Below are positions 9,817 through 18,679 of a stretch of 64,000 bases of DNA, piece by piece. The stretch comes from Campylobacter vicugnae. GTDB lineage: Bacteria > Campylobacterota > Campylobacteria > Campylobacterales > Campylobacteraceae. How positions within the stretch are numbered: the first letter of the stretch is position 1; the number at the start of each line of letters is the position of its first letter. The notes under the pieces were generated by a model. The model had not been told where the DNA came from. It saw only the letters and a list, made by a program, of their open reading frames with translations, and did no database searches. The stretch is taken from the NCBI RefSeq assembly GCF_002139875.1, contig NZ_CP018793.1:1054001-1118000 (forward strand), given 5' to 3'. Made by a program: the position numbers and the translations under genes.

Positions 9817-10542
9817 ATGAATTACAAGCAAGAGTATATCTACACGCCAAAATGCTATGAGAGCTGTGCTGGATATTGTTGCGCTGGATTTACTAATCCT
9901 AATTTTAAACTCATTCGCTCAAATTTTATAGCTTTGCCACTTTTTGATATAGAGTATCAAGAGTATCTAAAAGCTGGCGCTATAAATGGTATGGAAGCAG
10001 CCAAAAAGAGTGAAAAATTTAAATTAAAAGGCGGACAAACAATAACCCTACACTGGCTTCACTGCGATAAAAAGGGGCTTTGCAATCCTCATTCTAATCG
10101 ACCATTGGTTTGCAAGCTATATCCGATTTTGCCTAAAGTTAGTAGCAGTGGTGAAATTTTAGGATTTTTTAATGGGACGATTTTTGATCTATTTTTTGAT
10201 GATAAAAGCCATCCTTGCACTCTTATTAAAGAAAAAAGGTCAGCCATAGAAGATATGTTAAAATCAAATTTAACAGATCTTTTAAAAGATCCAAATTATA
10301 TATTTATATTTAAAGCTGCACAAATTGCAGTAGAACATCTACAAAATTATATAAAAGATATATTTGGCACATATATCATAGATGAGATTCCACAAGATAA
10401 AGTAGCTTTATTTTGGGGAGAAGTGGAGATGGCGATGATGCTTAGAAGAGCATGGAATACTCCTAAATTTATAGATGATATAAATGAAGCTTATGAAAAC
10501 ATAGCCAAAATTTGGGGAGAATTTTTACCGATTGAGCCATGA
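9817..10542 (+). CDS. CxxxCC-type (YkgJ-like) metal-binding cysteine protein
   Basis: A 241-residue protein with the YkgJ-type zinc/iron-chelating pattern: Cys13, Cys17, Cys21, Cys22, then CDKKGLC and RPLVCKLYP. ATG 9817 is chosen because GGAG lies six bases upstream; an upstream in-frame ATG at 9799 has no ribosome-binding site and would overlap the carrier gene. The C-terminal half is helical and unrecognised. The function of this family is poorly known. Here it lies between a carrier protein and a phosphotransferase, suggesting a redox or modifying step in the same pathway. It overlaps the next gene by four bases. Confidence 0.7.
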   Translation: MNYKQEYIYTPKCYESCAGYCCAGFTNPNFKLIRSNFIALPLFDIEYQEYLKAGAINGMEAAKKSEKFKLKGGQTITLHWLHCDKKGLCNPHSNRPLVCKLYPILPKVSSSGEILGFFNGTIFDLFFDDKSHPCTLIKEKRSAIEDMLKSNLTDLLKDPNYIFIFKAAQIAVEHLQNYIKDIFGTYIIDEIPQDKVALFWGEVEMAMMLRRAWNTPKFIDDINEAYENIAKIWGEFLPIEP

Positions 10543-11225
10543 AATTAGAAGAAAAATTAAAAAAATCTGATCGTTTAGAAAAACAGCCGACCTACTATAT
10601 AACTGAGTATATTTATAGAGTTTTAATAATCCAGAGATTTATTTTACTTCCATTATCACGAACAAATATAACGCCTAATCAAATTACATTTTTTGGTGGA
10701 TTTTGTGTGATTTGTTCATTTATCTTACTCTACTTTGGACACAATATACTTAGCGGGGTTTGCTTTCTTATGTATAGTCTAGCAGATCATACAGATGGAA
10801 TGTTAGCAAGATTGAAAAATCAAAGTACTAAGCTTGGTAATTTACTTGATTATATATGCGATTATGTGGCGTGGTTTGGGCTAATTATTTTAGCTAGTTA
10901 TCTTTATAATATTAGTCTATTTTGCACTATTTTTCTTATATTTGCTCTACTTTTTCATCAGCAATTTTGTAAGAATTTTATTCACACAAGACTTAAAAAA
11001 CTAAAAACAATACATAGGTTTGGTCTTAAAAAATATCTTTTAAATCATGGATTTTTACTTGGTATTGATGCTAGTCTTTTAGCTTTGATTTTGGCTTTTA
11101 GTATATTTAGTACTGAATTTGAGATATCTTTTTATATACTTGGAGTAATTTATATAATAGATGCAATATATAGATCAATTGAGTTATATTTAAATTTAAA
11201 ATTAGGGGGGGTAGATGGACTTTAG
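10539..11225 (+). CDS. CDP-alcohol phosphatidyltransferase family membrane enzyme
   Basis: A 228-residue integral membrane protein with about six hydrophobic segments. It has the complete signature D83-x2-D86-G87-x2-A90-R91-x8-G100-x3-D104-x3-D108, so all metal and CDP-binding residues are present. The family moves a phospho-alcohol from a CDP-alcohol to an acceptor alcohol at the membrane. The acceptor cannot be read from sequence; a lipid or glycan precursor is possible. The last codons contain a G7 tract (11205-11211) and overlap the next start by eleven bases. Losing one G would end the protein three residues earlier; gaining one would replace the last five residues with a longer tail. 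Confidence 0.85.
   Translation: MKLEEKLKKSDRLEKQPTYYITEYIYRVLIIQRFILLPLSRTNITPNQITFFGGFCVICSFILLYFGHNILSGVCFLMYSLADHTDGMLARLKNQSTKLGNLLDYICDYVAWFGLIILASYLYNISLFCTIFLIFALLFHQQFCKNFIHTRLKKLKTIHRFGLKKYLLNHGFLLGIDASLLALILAFSIFSTEFEISFYILGVIYIIDAIYRSIELYLNLKLGGVDGL
11205..11211 (+). repeat. G7 homopolymer at a stop/start junction
   Basis: Seven G encode part of the final LGGV of the phosphotransferase and lie three bases before the ATG of the SDR gene, where a Shine-Dalgarno site should be. A change of length alters both the preceding stop position and the spacing or strength of the next ribosome-binding site. Variation is inference. Confidence 0.75.
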
Positions 11226-11973
11226 CAATAAAAACTATGCCATCACAGGCTCTACATCAGGCATAGGTAAATCGATAGCCAAAACTCTAGCCAAAAAAGG
11301 TGCAAGACTTTTGCTACTTGGTAGAGATAATGATAGATTAAATAAGCTAAAAAATGAACTAAATTTAATAAGTCAAGTAAGCCACCATACGGCTCTATTT
11401 GACTCAAATAATCTTAATAGCATTGATATAGCCATAGATCAATTTGCTACTAAATTTAAATTCAACGGCTTAATTCATAGCGCTGGAGTATTGCACCCAT
11501 CTTTGCTTAGAGATTTAAGCATAGATAAGATGCATGAGCTAATAAATATAAATCTCTTAAGCTTCTTTGCTCTAACAAAAGCAGTATTAAAACATGGAAG
11601 ATATATTAAAGATGATACTAGCATAATTGCCATTAGCTCTATGGCGGCCTTTGGCGCTGAACCTGGCCTTAGCCTATATGGAGCTAGCAAAGCAGCTCTA
11701 AACTCAGCAGCACTAAGCCTAGCTAAAGAGTATGCTAAAAAAGGAGTGCGAATAAACACCATAGCTCCACTATATGTAAATACTCCTATGTATGAGAGTT
11801 TTGCTACTAATTTTATATCCAAAGAGACTCAAAACTATAAGCTAAAAGAGTTAATGCCATTTGGATTAATAGAAGCAAGCGATGTGGCTGAAGTAGCACT
11901 ATTTTTGCTTAGTTCAAACTCTAAAAAGATTACCGGTGAATGTATTAAAATAAGCTCTGGGGGGGGGTTATAG
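11215..11973 (+). CDS. Short-chain dehydrogenase/reductase (FabG-like)
   Basis: A 252-residue classical SDR. The cofactor motif TGSTSGIG is at 11-18, catalytic serines at 141-142, and the YxxxK pair at Tyr155 and Lys159 (YGASK). The C-terminal half keeps the PLYVNTPM region. Next to a ketoacyl synthase III and a carrier protein, it most likely reduces a 3-oxoacyl thioester to a 3-hydroxyacyl thioester. The C-terminus ends GGGL, with the three glycines encoded by a G9 tract. The start overlaps the phosphotransferase and relies on a G7 tract as ribosome-binding site. Family is firm; substrate is inferred. Confidence 0.85.
   Translation: MDFSNKNYAITGSTSGIGKSIAKTLAKKGARLLLLGRDNDRLNKLKNELNLISQVSHHTALFDSNNLNSIDIAIDQFATKFKFNGLIHSAGVLHPSLLRDLSIDKMHELININLLSFFALTKAVLKHGRYIKDDTSIIAISSMAAFGAEPGLSLYGASKAALNSAALSLAKEYAKKGVRINTIAPLYVNTPMYESFATNFISKETQNYKLKELMPFGLIEASDVAEVALFLLSSNSKKITGECIKISSGGGL
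11959..11967 (+). repeat. G9 homopolymer at a stop/start junction
   Basis: Nine G encode the last three glycines of the SDR and lie six bases before the ATG of the ketoacyl synthase, so they double as its apparent ribosome-binding site. With eight G the SDR would end GGGYR with a TGA overlapping the next ATG; with ten it would run about nine residues further. It is the longest homopolymer of G or C I found in the window. Confidence 0.8.
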
Positions 11974-12939
11974 ATGAAAATTGCCTACTATTTGCCTAGC
12001 GATATTATAGATAATGAATATTTTGCTAATATCGCAAAAAGTGATGAATATACCACACAAGAGATTTATAAAAAATCAGGAATCCAAACTCGCCATAAAG
12101 CTAGTGATAATGAGCTAACTAGCGACCTAGCTGCTAAGGCTGTTTTGAATTTAAGTAAAGAGTATGATATAGACCTTGGCGATATAGATACGCTATTGCT
12201 TTGCACTCAATCTCCTGAGTATCTCCAGCCAGCAACTGTCTATCTGCTTCATCATAAGCTAAATTTACCTAAAACAACAAACGCTATGGAGATAAATATA
12301 GCGTGTAGTGGCTACATTCATGGTCTATTAGTGGCTAAATCATTAATACTATCTAATAGCGCTAAAAAAGTACTGCTATGTACAGCTGATATGTGTTTTA
12401 AAATGTTTGAGCATAGCGATATGGCTCAAAGGATACTCTTTGGTGATGGAGCTAGTGCTACGATAATTGATAAGAGTAACGCTCATAAAATTGCTCAGGT
12501 GATTAGCGGTACAGATGGGAGTGGGTTTTTTAGTATGTATAAACACCATGGAGGCTATGCTAGTCCATTTAACGGTCAGGATCCAAAAGATATAGCCCTA
12601 ACAATGAATGGCCCTGAGGTTTTTTTATTCACTATTAGAGAGGTACCAAATTTAGTTAGGCAAACTCTAAAGGCAAATAATTTAAACAGTGATGATATTG
12701 ACTTTTTTGTCTTTCATCAAGCAAATTTATTAATTTTAGAAGCCATTACTAAATCGCTTAAACTTGAGCGCTCAAAGGTAATTTTTGATATAGAAAATAT
12801 AGGTAACACATCATCATCAAGTGTGCCAATTGCCCTAAAAAGAGCCATAGAAAATGGCACTATAAAACCAGGCCATAAAGTGCTAATAGCTGGATTTGGC
12901 ATAGGACTTGCCTGGAGTGCTACAATCATAGATATCTAA
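11974..12939 (+). CDS. 3-oxoacyl-ACP synthase III-like (FabH family)
   Basis: A 321-residue thiolase-fold enzyme with the full KAS III triad: Cys111 in NIACSGYIHG, His248 in VFHQAN and Asn278 in IGNTSSSS. It should condense an acyl-CoA or acyl-thioester starter with malonyl-ACP to give a short 3-oxoacyl-ACP. The ATG follows the SDR stop directly (TAGATG), with a G9 tract as ribosome-binding site. The dedicated carrier protein downstream and the SDR upstream argue for a specialised short acyl chain rather than bulk fatty acid synthesis, as with the FabH2/AcpP2 pair of the C. jejuni flagellar modification locus. Confidence 0.85.
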   Translation: MKIAYYLPSDIIDNEYFANIAKSDEYTTQEIYKKSGIQTRHKASDNELTSDLAAKAVLNLSKEYDIDLGDIDTLLLCTQSPEYLQPATVYLLHHKLNLPKTTNAMEINIACSGYIHGLLVAKSLILSNSAKKVLLCTADMCFKMFEHSDMAQRILFGDGASATIIDKSNAHKIAQVISGTDGSGFFSMYKHHGGYASPFNGQDPKDIALTMNGPEVFLFTIREVPNLVRQTLKANNLNSDDIDFFVFHQANLLILEAITKSLKLERSKVIFDIENIGNTSSSSVPIALKRAIENGTIKPGHKVLIAGFGIGLAWSATIIDI

Positions 12940-12948
12940 AGGAATAAA

Positions 12949-13161
12949 ATGGAAACAAAAATAGCAAAATTTAAAGATGTAATAGAATGTGATGAGACTC
13001 TAACACCGCAAACCCCGCTAGACTCCATAGCTGAGTGGGACTCAATGGGTAAGATTAGTACAATTGTAATGTTGGCTGATGATTATGGTTATACACTTAC
13101 ATTTGATGAGTTAAAAAACCTAAGTATTGTTGGTGATATTTTGGATTTGATGAATGAATAA
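12949..13161 (+). CDS. Second acyl carrier protein
   Basis: A 70-residue carrier protein with Ser32 in the motif EWDSMGKI as the phosphopantetheine site. It is acidic and slightly short for an ACP. It starts nine bases after the ketoacyl synthase with AAAGGAA upstream and overlaps the acetyltransferase gene by eight bases. It probably carries the acyl chain built by the synthase and SDR. The motif differs from the first carrier (DSVD), so two separate thioester pools are likely. Confidence 0.82.
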   Translation: METKIAKFKDVIECDETLTPQTPLDSIAEWDSMGKISTIVMLADDYGYTLTFDELKNLSIVGDILDLMNE

Positions 13162-13693
13162 TTTTATCAAATATGGCATTAAGATATCAAAACTAGAGTT
13201 AAAAGATATAGAGACTCTGCGTCAATGGCGTAATGATCCTAAAATATCTAAAGTAATGCTAAGTCAAAATGGCCACCATATCACTAAAGAAGAGCAATTA
13301 AACTGGTTTAACTCACTTGCAGATAAAAGTGATGCTATTTATTATATGGCTTTTGTAGATGATTTAGCGATTGGGTATTTTTGCTTTCAACAAATCAACT
13401 GGCAAAATGGTCAGGCTATTCCTGGTGAAATTATGGTAATACCAGACCATTTAGATGAAGCTAGGATTACATTTGGAGCATACTGTGCTGTATATGATAT
13501 AGCGTTTGATGTTTTAGGACTTAAAGAGCTTAAGGCGTATTCTAAGCTAGAAAATAAACGCGCTATTCGTATGGCTAAGCTATTAAATTTCAAAATTACT
13601 CACCAAGATGATGAGTGCATATATTTCAAACTTAATAAAAATGATTACTATCCAATGCGAGATAGTTTAATTAGTAAATTGGGATTAAATTGA
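13154..13693 (+). CDS. GNAT N-acyltransferase (RimJ/PseH-like)
   Basis: A 179-residue GNAT-fold protein. LRQWRNDPKISKVML near the N-terminus and KAYSKLENKRAIRMAKLLNFK near residues 134-153 are typical of RimJ/RimL and PseH-type enzymes. It overlaps the second carrier gene by eight bases and ends the cluster. In context it may transfer the acyl group from the carrier protein to an amino sugar, as N-acylation enzymes do in flagellin and lipooligosaccharide pathways. An ordinary acetyl-CoA-dependent activity remains possible. Confidence 0.78.
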   Translation: MNNFIKYGIKISKLELKDIETLRQWRNDPKISKVMLSQNGHHITKEEQLNWFNSLADKSDAIYYMAFVDDLAIGYFCFQQINWQNGQAIPGEIMVIPDHLDEARITFGAYCAVYDIAFDVLGLKELKAYSKLENKRAIRMAKLLNFKITHQDDECIYFKLNKNDYYPMRDSLISKLGLN

Positions 13694-13750
13694 TTTTATA
13701 AATCTTAGCAATTTGTAATAATATTAAATTTAATCTCAAAAGCCTATTTT

Positions 13751-13840
13751 AAATTATCATTTTGCTACGATTTAAATAAGCCCCTTGATATAATATTTTA
13801 AATTAGATTGTAGCATTTTATAAAATAACAATGATAATTT
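13751..13840. other. Long imperfect inverted repeat in the 251-base gap before groEL
   Basis: AAATTATCAT (13751-13760) and ATGATAATTT (13831-13840) pair perfectly. Inside them, GCTACGATTTAAAT (13764-13777) is a near match to the complement of 13801-13814. The central loop holds TTGATATAAT, a good plus-strand -10 box at 13789-13794 with no plus-strand gene downstream. It could be a small RNA gene, a structured terminator for the GNAT gene or decayed sequence. The rest of the gap is plain A+T. Confidence 0.3.
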
Positions 13841-13910
13841 TAATATAAAAATATTTTAAAAATAAGATAAGATAAAAATCGTAATAAAAATATAAATATA
13901 ATAAAAAATT

Positions 13911-13940
13911 AAATTTGACAGTCTAAAGACTGTCAAATTT
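13911..13940 (-). terminator. Intrinsic terminator of groES-groEL
   Basis: A 14-base perfect inverted repeat (AAATTTGACAGTCT and its complement) lies four bases past the groEL stop. Read on the minus strand it is followed by AATTTTTTATT, giving a classical hairpin plus U-rich tail. Confidence 0.8.
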
Positions 13941-13944
13941 GGGC

Positions 13945-15585
<1,641 letters not shown>

Positions 15586-15596
15586 TTATTCCTTTA

Positions 15597-15860
15597 TTAT
15601 TTTATAATTCCTAAGATATCTTCTGTATTTAGTACCAGATATTTTTTATCATCAAGTGTAATCTCACTACCGCTATATTTAGCAAATACAACTGTATCAC
15701 CTACACTTAATCCTTCTGCTTCTTTGCTAACTGCTATAACTTTGCCTTGGCTTGGTTTTTCTTTAGATGCATTATCTGGGATAATAATGCCTGAAGCCGT
15801 AGTTTTAAGCTCTTCTTCTCTTTCTACAAGCACACGCTTGCCTAATGGCTCAAAATTCAT
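15597..15860 (-). CDS. groES: Co-chaperonin GroES
   Basis: An 87-residue co-chaperonin that caps GroEL. It starts [15 protein letters not shown] and has the mobile-loop region [23 protein letters not shown] lies upstream of the ATG. It is the first gene of a two-gene operon with a CIRCE element just upstream. Confidence 0.96.
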   Translation of the reverse strand: MNFEPLGKRVLVEREEELKTTASGIIIPDNASKEKPSQGKVIAVSKEAEGLSVGDTVVFAKYSGSEITLDDKKYLVLNTEDILGIIK

Positions 15861-15897
15861 CTCTATCCTTTCAATTTATTTGATTTTTTCTTAAAAA

Positions 15898-15924
15898 TTA
15901 GCACTCTATATATTTGAGTGATGA
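15898..15924. promoter_or_regulatory. CIRCE element (HrcA operator) of groESL
   Basis: TTAGCACTC-N9-GAGTGATGA. The left arm matches the CIRCE consensus exactly; the right arm differs from GAGTGCTAA in its last four bases. It lies directly downstream of the -10 box and 38 bases upstream of groES, where HrcA binding would block transcription. hrcA itself is not in the window. Confidence 0.88.
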
Positions 15925-15925
15925 A

Positions 15926-15954
15926 AATATATCATAATTTTATATATATGTCAA
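15926..15954 (-). promoter_or_regulatory. Sigma70 promoter of groESL
   Basis: On the minus strand TTGACA (15949-15954) and TATATT (15926-15931) are separated by 17 bases, a canonical sigma70 promoter and unusually complete for this A+T-rich genome. The CIRCE element abuts the -10 box. Confidence 0.75.
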
Positions 15955-16070
15955 GAAATTAGAGCCAAATTTAAATAAAAATTATCAAAAACATTTAGTC
16001 AAATTCACTCAAGCTTTAAAAAATTAAGAGTTAAAATAGATAAATTTAATTTTATTAAGCTATATTTGAG

Positions 16071-16076
16071 TATAAT
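16071..16076 (+). promoter_or_regulatory. Probable -10 box of the AsmA-like gene
   Basis: TATAAT follows TTTGAG and lies 25 bases before the start codon; AAGGAA is the ribosome-binding site. Confidence 0.45.
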
Positions 16077-16101
16077 TAAGCAAAATTATTAAGGAATTTA
16101 C

Positions 16102-18669
16102 ATGAGAGTTTTATACTGGATTTTAGGCGGTTTGGCCCTATTTGTGGCTATTGTTTATGCTCTACTTTTTAGTAGTGTTGGAAATAGCATATTAAAGCCC
16201 TATATAGAAAAGATTGCCTCGCAAAAAAGCTCAATGAATATCAAACTTGATGAGTTTAGATTGGCAATTAGTCATCTTGATATCACTGTGAGTGTAAATG
16301 ATGCTCTAAAGGCTAGAGTTTATGGAAATTATAGCCTATTTACTCAAGAGCTTGATTTTAACTACACAGCTAGCTCAAATGATCTAAGCAGTTTTGGCGT
16401 AGATATCAAAGATGATATAAATTTAAAAGGCAAGATAGTTGGTAAGCTTAAGAATTTTATTGCTGATGGTAGTGGTAAAATAGTTGGCTCAAATTTACGC
16501 TTTGCAACTAGAATTGCCAACTTTACTCCATTAGAGTTAAAGCTAGATGCTAAATCGCTAGAACTAGCACAAATTAGTGCCATAGCTACTGGCAAATCAT
16601 ACATAAAAGGTAAAATGAACATAATAGCTGATATCACCAGCAAAGACTTAAGCTATAATGGAAATGCTACTTTAAATATCCCAAATGCTATAGTAAATAA
16701 TGAGTTAGTTACGGCTGATTATGGGGTAGCTTTACCACAAAACTTTACAATCAAAGCAAATTCTAATCTAAATTTAAATGGTCGCACAGCTAAAGCCAAA
16801 AGTGTAATTACTACACCTGTTGGAGTTATTGCTGCTTTAAATTCAATATATAATATAGATGAAAAGACATTAAATAGCGATCTAAATTTAAATATTCCAA
16901 ATTTAACTAAACTTGAGCCAATAATTGGCCAAAAATTATATGGAGAGATTACAGCTAAGGCTAATGCTAAACTAGTTGGTTCAAATTTGGAGTTTTTAGA
17001 TGCTGATATTAGCGGATTAGGTGGTATGATAACAGCCAAAATGGCTAATAATGAGATAAAAGCCCAGATCAAAAAAATCAAACTAAATGAGCTTTTAAAA
17101 CTTGTAGCAATGCCAGCAATTGCTAATGGTAATATCAATGGAAATGCTACAATTACGTCATTAAATGATTCTAGCAAAAGAGTTGGGGATATAAATATAG
17201 ATATAAATGGTGGAGTATTTAACGCTAATGAGTTAAATAAGATGATTGGTTCAAATCTTACTAAAAATCTTACCTTTAATTCTGATATAAAAGCGAATTT
17301 AAAAGGTGATAATGCCAAATTAGATGCCAATCTAAAATCTGAAATTTTAAATATAGATAACTTAAATGCCAACTATAATCTAACTCAAAAAACTGCAAAT
17401 GCCAAAGCATATGCGCTAGTGCCAGATCTTGCTAAATTAGGTGCTATCTCAGGAACTAAAATAAATGGTCAAATTGCTCTAAATGCAGATATAGCAGCTG
17501 ATCTAAATAATCAAAAAATGCCACTAAAAAATGCAAATATAGATATAAAAGCTATGGATGGGATAATTAGTGCAAATATAGATAGCGGCAAATTAAAAGC
17601 TAAAATTCAAAATATCCTAGCCCAAAATCTATTTTTGATGATAGGACAAAAACCACTACTAAGTGGCAAACTAAATGGTGAGTTAAATCTAGACAGTATC
17701 GATATAGCAAATCTAAATGGCAAAGGCCAAATCAAACTAGAAAATGGCGTGCTTAATTCAGCTAATTTAAAAGAATTAACTGGTAAAAATTTTCCACAAA
17801 ATACTACGCTAAATGCACATATCAAACCGACATTTACTAATTCTACTGTACATTTTGCTACTACAATTGATTCAAATTTAGCTACTGTGGATAAATTTGA
17901 TGGGAGTTATGATATTAATAAAAATAGCCTTGAAGCCATATATAGTGCCAATGTACCAGATCTAAATAGGCTTGAGTTTTTAACTGGAATGAAGCTAAAT
18001 GGTAGCCTAAATCCAAGTGGAAAAATCTCTATAAATGAGAATATAAATGCTACATTAAATAGCGATTTCATCGGTTCAAAGCTAAAAATAGATATAGTAG
18101 ATAATAAAACAAATTTGACTTTACCATCATTTGAGATTACAAATCTTTTAGAATTTTTAGATTTTGAGCCATTTTATGAAGGCAAAGCTACACTTAATGC
18201 TAACTACAATCTAAATAATTCAAAAGGTGATTTTAAAGCTGATATTGCCAATGGCCAATTAAGCAAAAATGGACTAACAAATCTAATTAGCGCTACAATC
18301 CAAAAAGATATAACAAATGAGGTCTATAAAGATGGATATCTAAAAGGGATAATAGATAAAAATTTAATTAATTTCGATGCCCAACTAAGCTCACAAAGAT
18401 CTGATATCAACATCACATCAGCGAGCCTAGATACCGCCACAAAAGCTATAAATATCCCAATTAAAGCCAATATAGAAAAAACTGATATAGATGTAGTAAT
18501 TGGCGGTACAAGCAGCGATCCAAAATATACAATTAGCTCGAACTACCTAAAAGATAAGCTCTCAAAAGAGATTGATCGTGGGCTAAATAAACTATTTAAA
18601 GGCGATGAGAACAAAAGCAAAGATACAAAAGAGTTAATAAACGGCCTTCAAAATTTATTTACCCGTTAA
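16102..18669 (+). CDS. Large AsmA/TamB-like envelope protein
   Basis: An 855-residue protein with one N-terminal membrane anchor (about residues 5-25) and a long periplasmic part. The part is rich in repeating Asn-Leu-Asn/Ile-Asn beta-strand units with glycines, as in AsmA and TamB proteins that bridge the inner and outer membranes and carry phospholipids. The C-terminal segment before the charged tail (INIPIKANIEKTDIDVVIGG) resembles the end of AsmA-like domains. No BamA-family partner lies nearby. Assignment rests on architecture, not on a catalytic motif. It is a single gene, convergent with the aminotransferase, leaving ten bases between their stops. Confidence 0.65.
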   Translation: MRVLYWILGGLALFVAIVYALLFSSVGNSILKPYIEKIASQKSSMNIKLDEFRLAISHLDITVSVNDALKARVYGNYSLFTQELDFNYTASSNDLSSFGVDIKDDINLKGKIVGKLKNFIADGSGKIVGSNLRFATRIANFTPLELKLDAKSLELAQISAIATGKSYIKGKMNIIADITSKDLSYNGNATLNIPNAIVNNELVTADYGVALPQNFTIKANSNLNLNGRTAKAKSVITTPVGVIAALNSIYNIDEKTLNSDLNLNIPNLTKLEPIIGQKLYGEITAKANAKLVGSNLEFLDADISGLGGMITAKMANNEIKAQIKKIKLNELLKLVAMPAIANGNINGNATITSLNDSSKRVGDINIDINGGVFNANELNKMIGSNLTKNLTFNSDIKANLKGDNAKLDANLKSEILNIDNLNANYNLTQKTANAKAYALVPDLAKLGAISGTKINGQIALNADIAADLNNQKMPLKNANIDIKAMDGIISANIDSGKLKAKIQNILAQNLFLMIGQKPLLSGKLNGELNLDSIDIANLNGKGQIKLENGVLNSANLKELTGKNFPQNTTLNAHIKPTFTNSTVHFATTIDSNLATVDKFDGSYDINKNSLEAIYSANVPDLNRLEFLTGMKLNGSLNPSGKISINENINATLNSDFIGSKLKIDIVDNKTNLTLPSFEITNLLEFLDFEPFYEGKATLNANYNLNNSKGDFKADIANGQLSKNGLTNLISATIQKDITNEVYKDGYLKGIIDKNLINFDAQLSSQRSDINITSASLDTATKAINIPIKANIEKTDIDVVIGGTSSDPKYTISSNYLKDKLSKEIDRGLNKLFKGDENKSKDTKELINGLQNLFTR

Positions 18670-18679
18670 GGCTCTTAGA

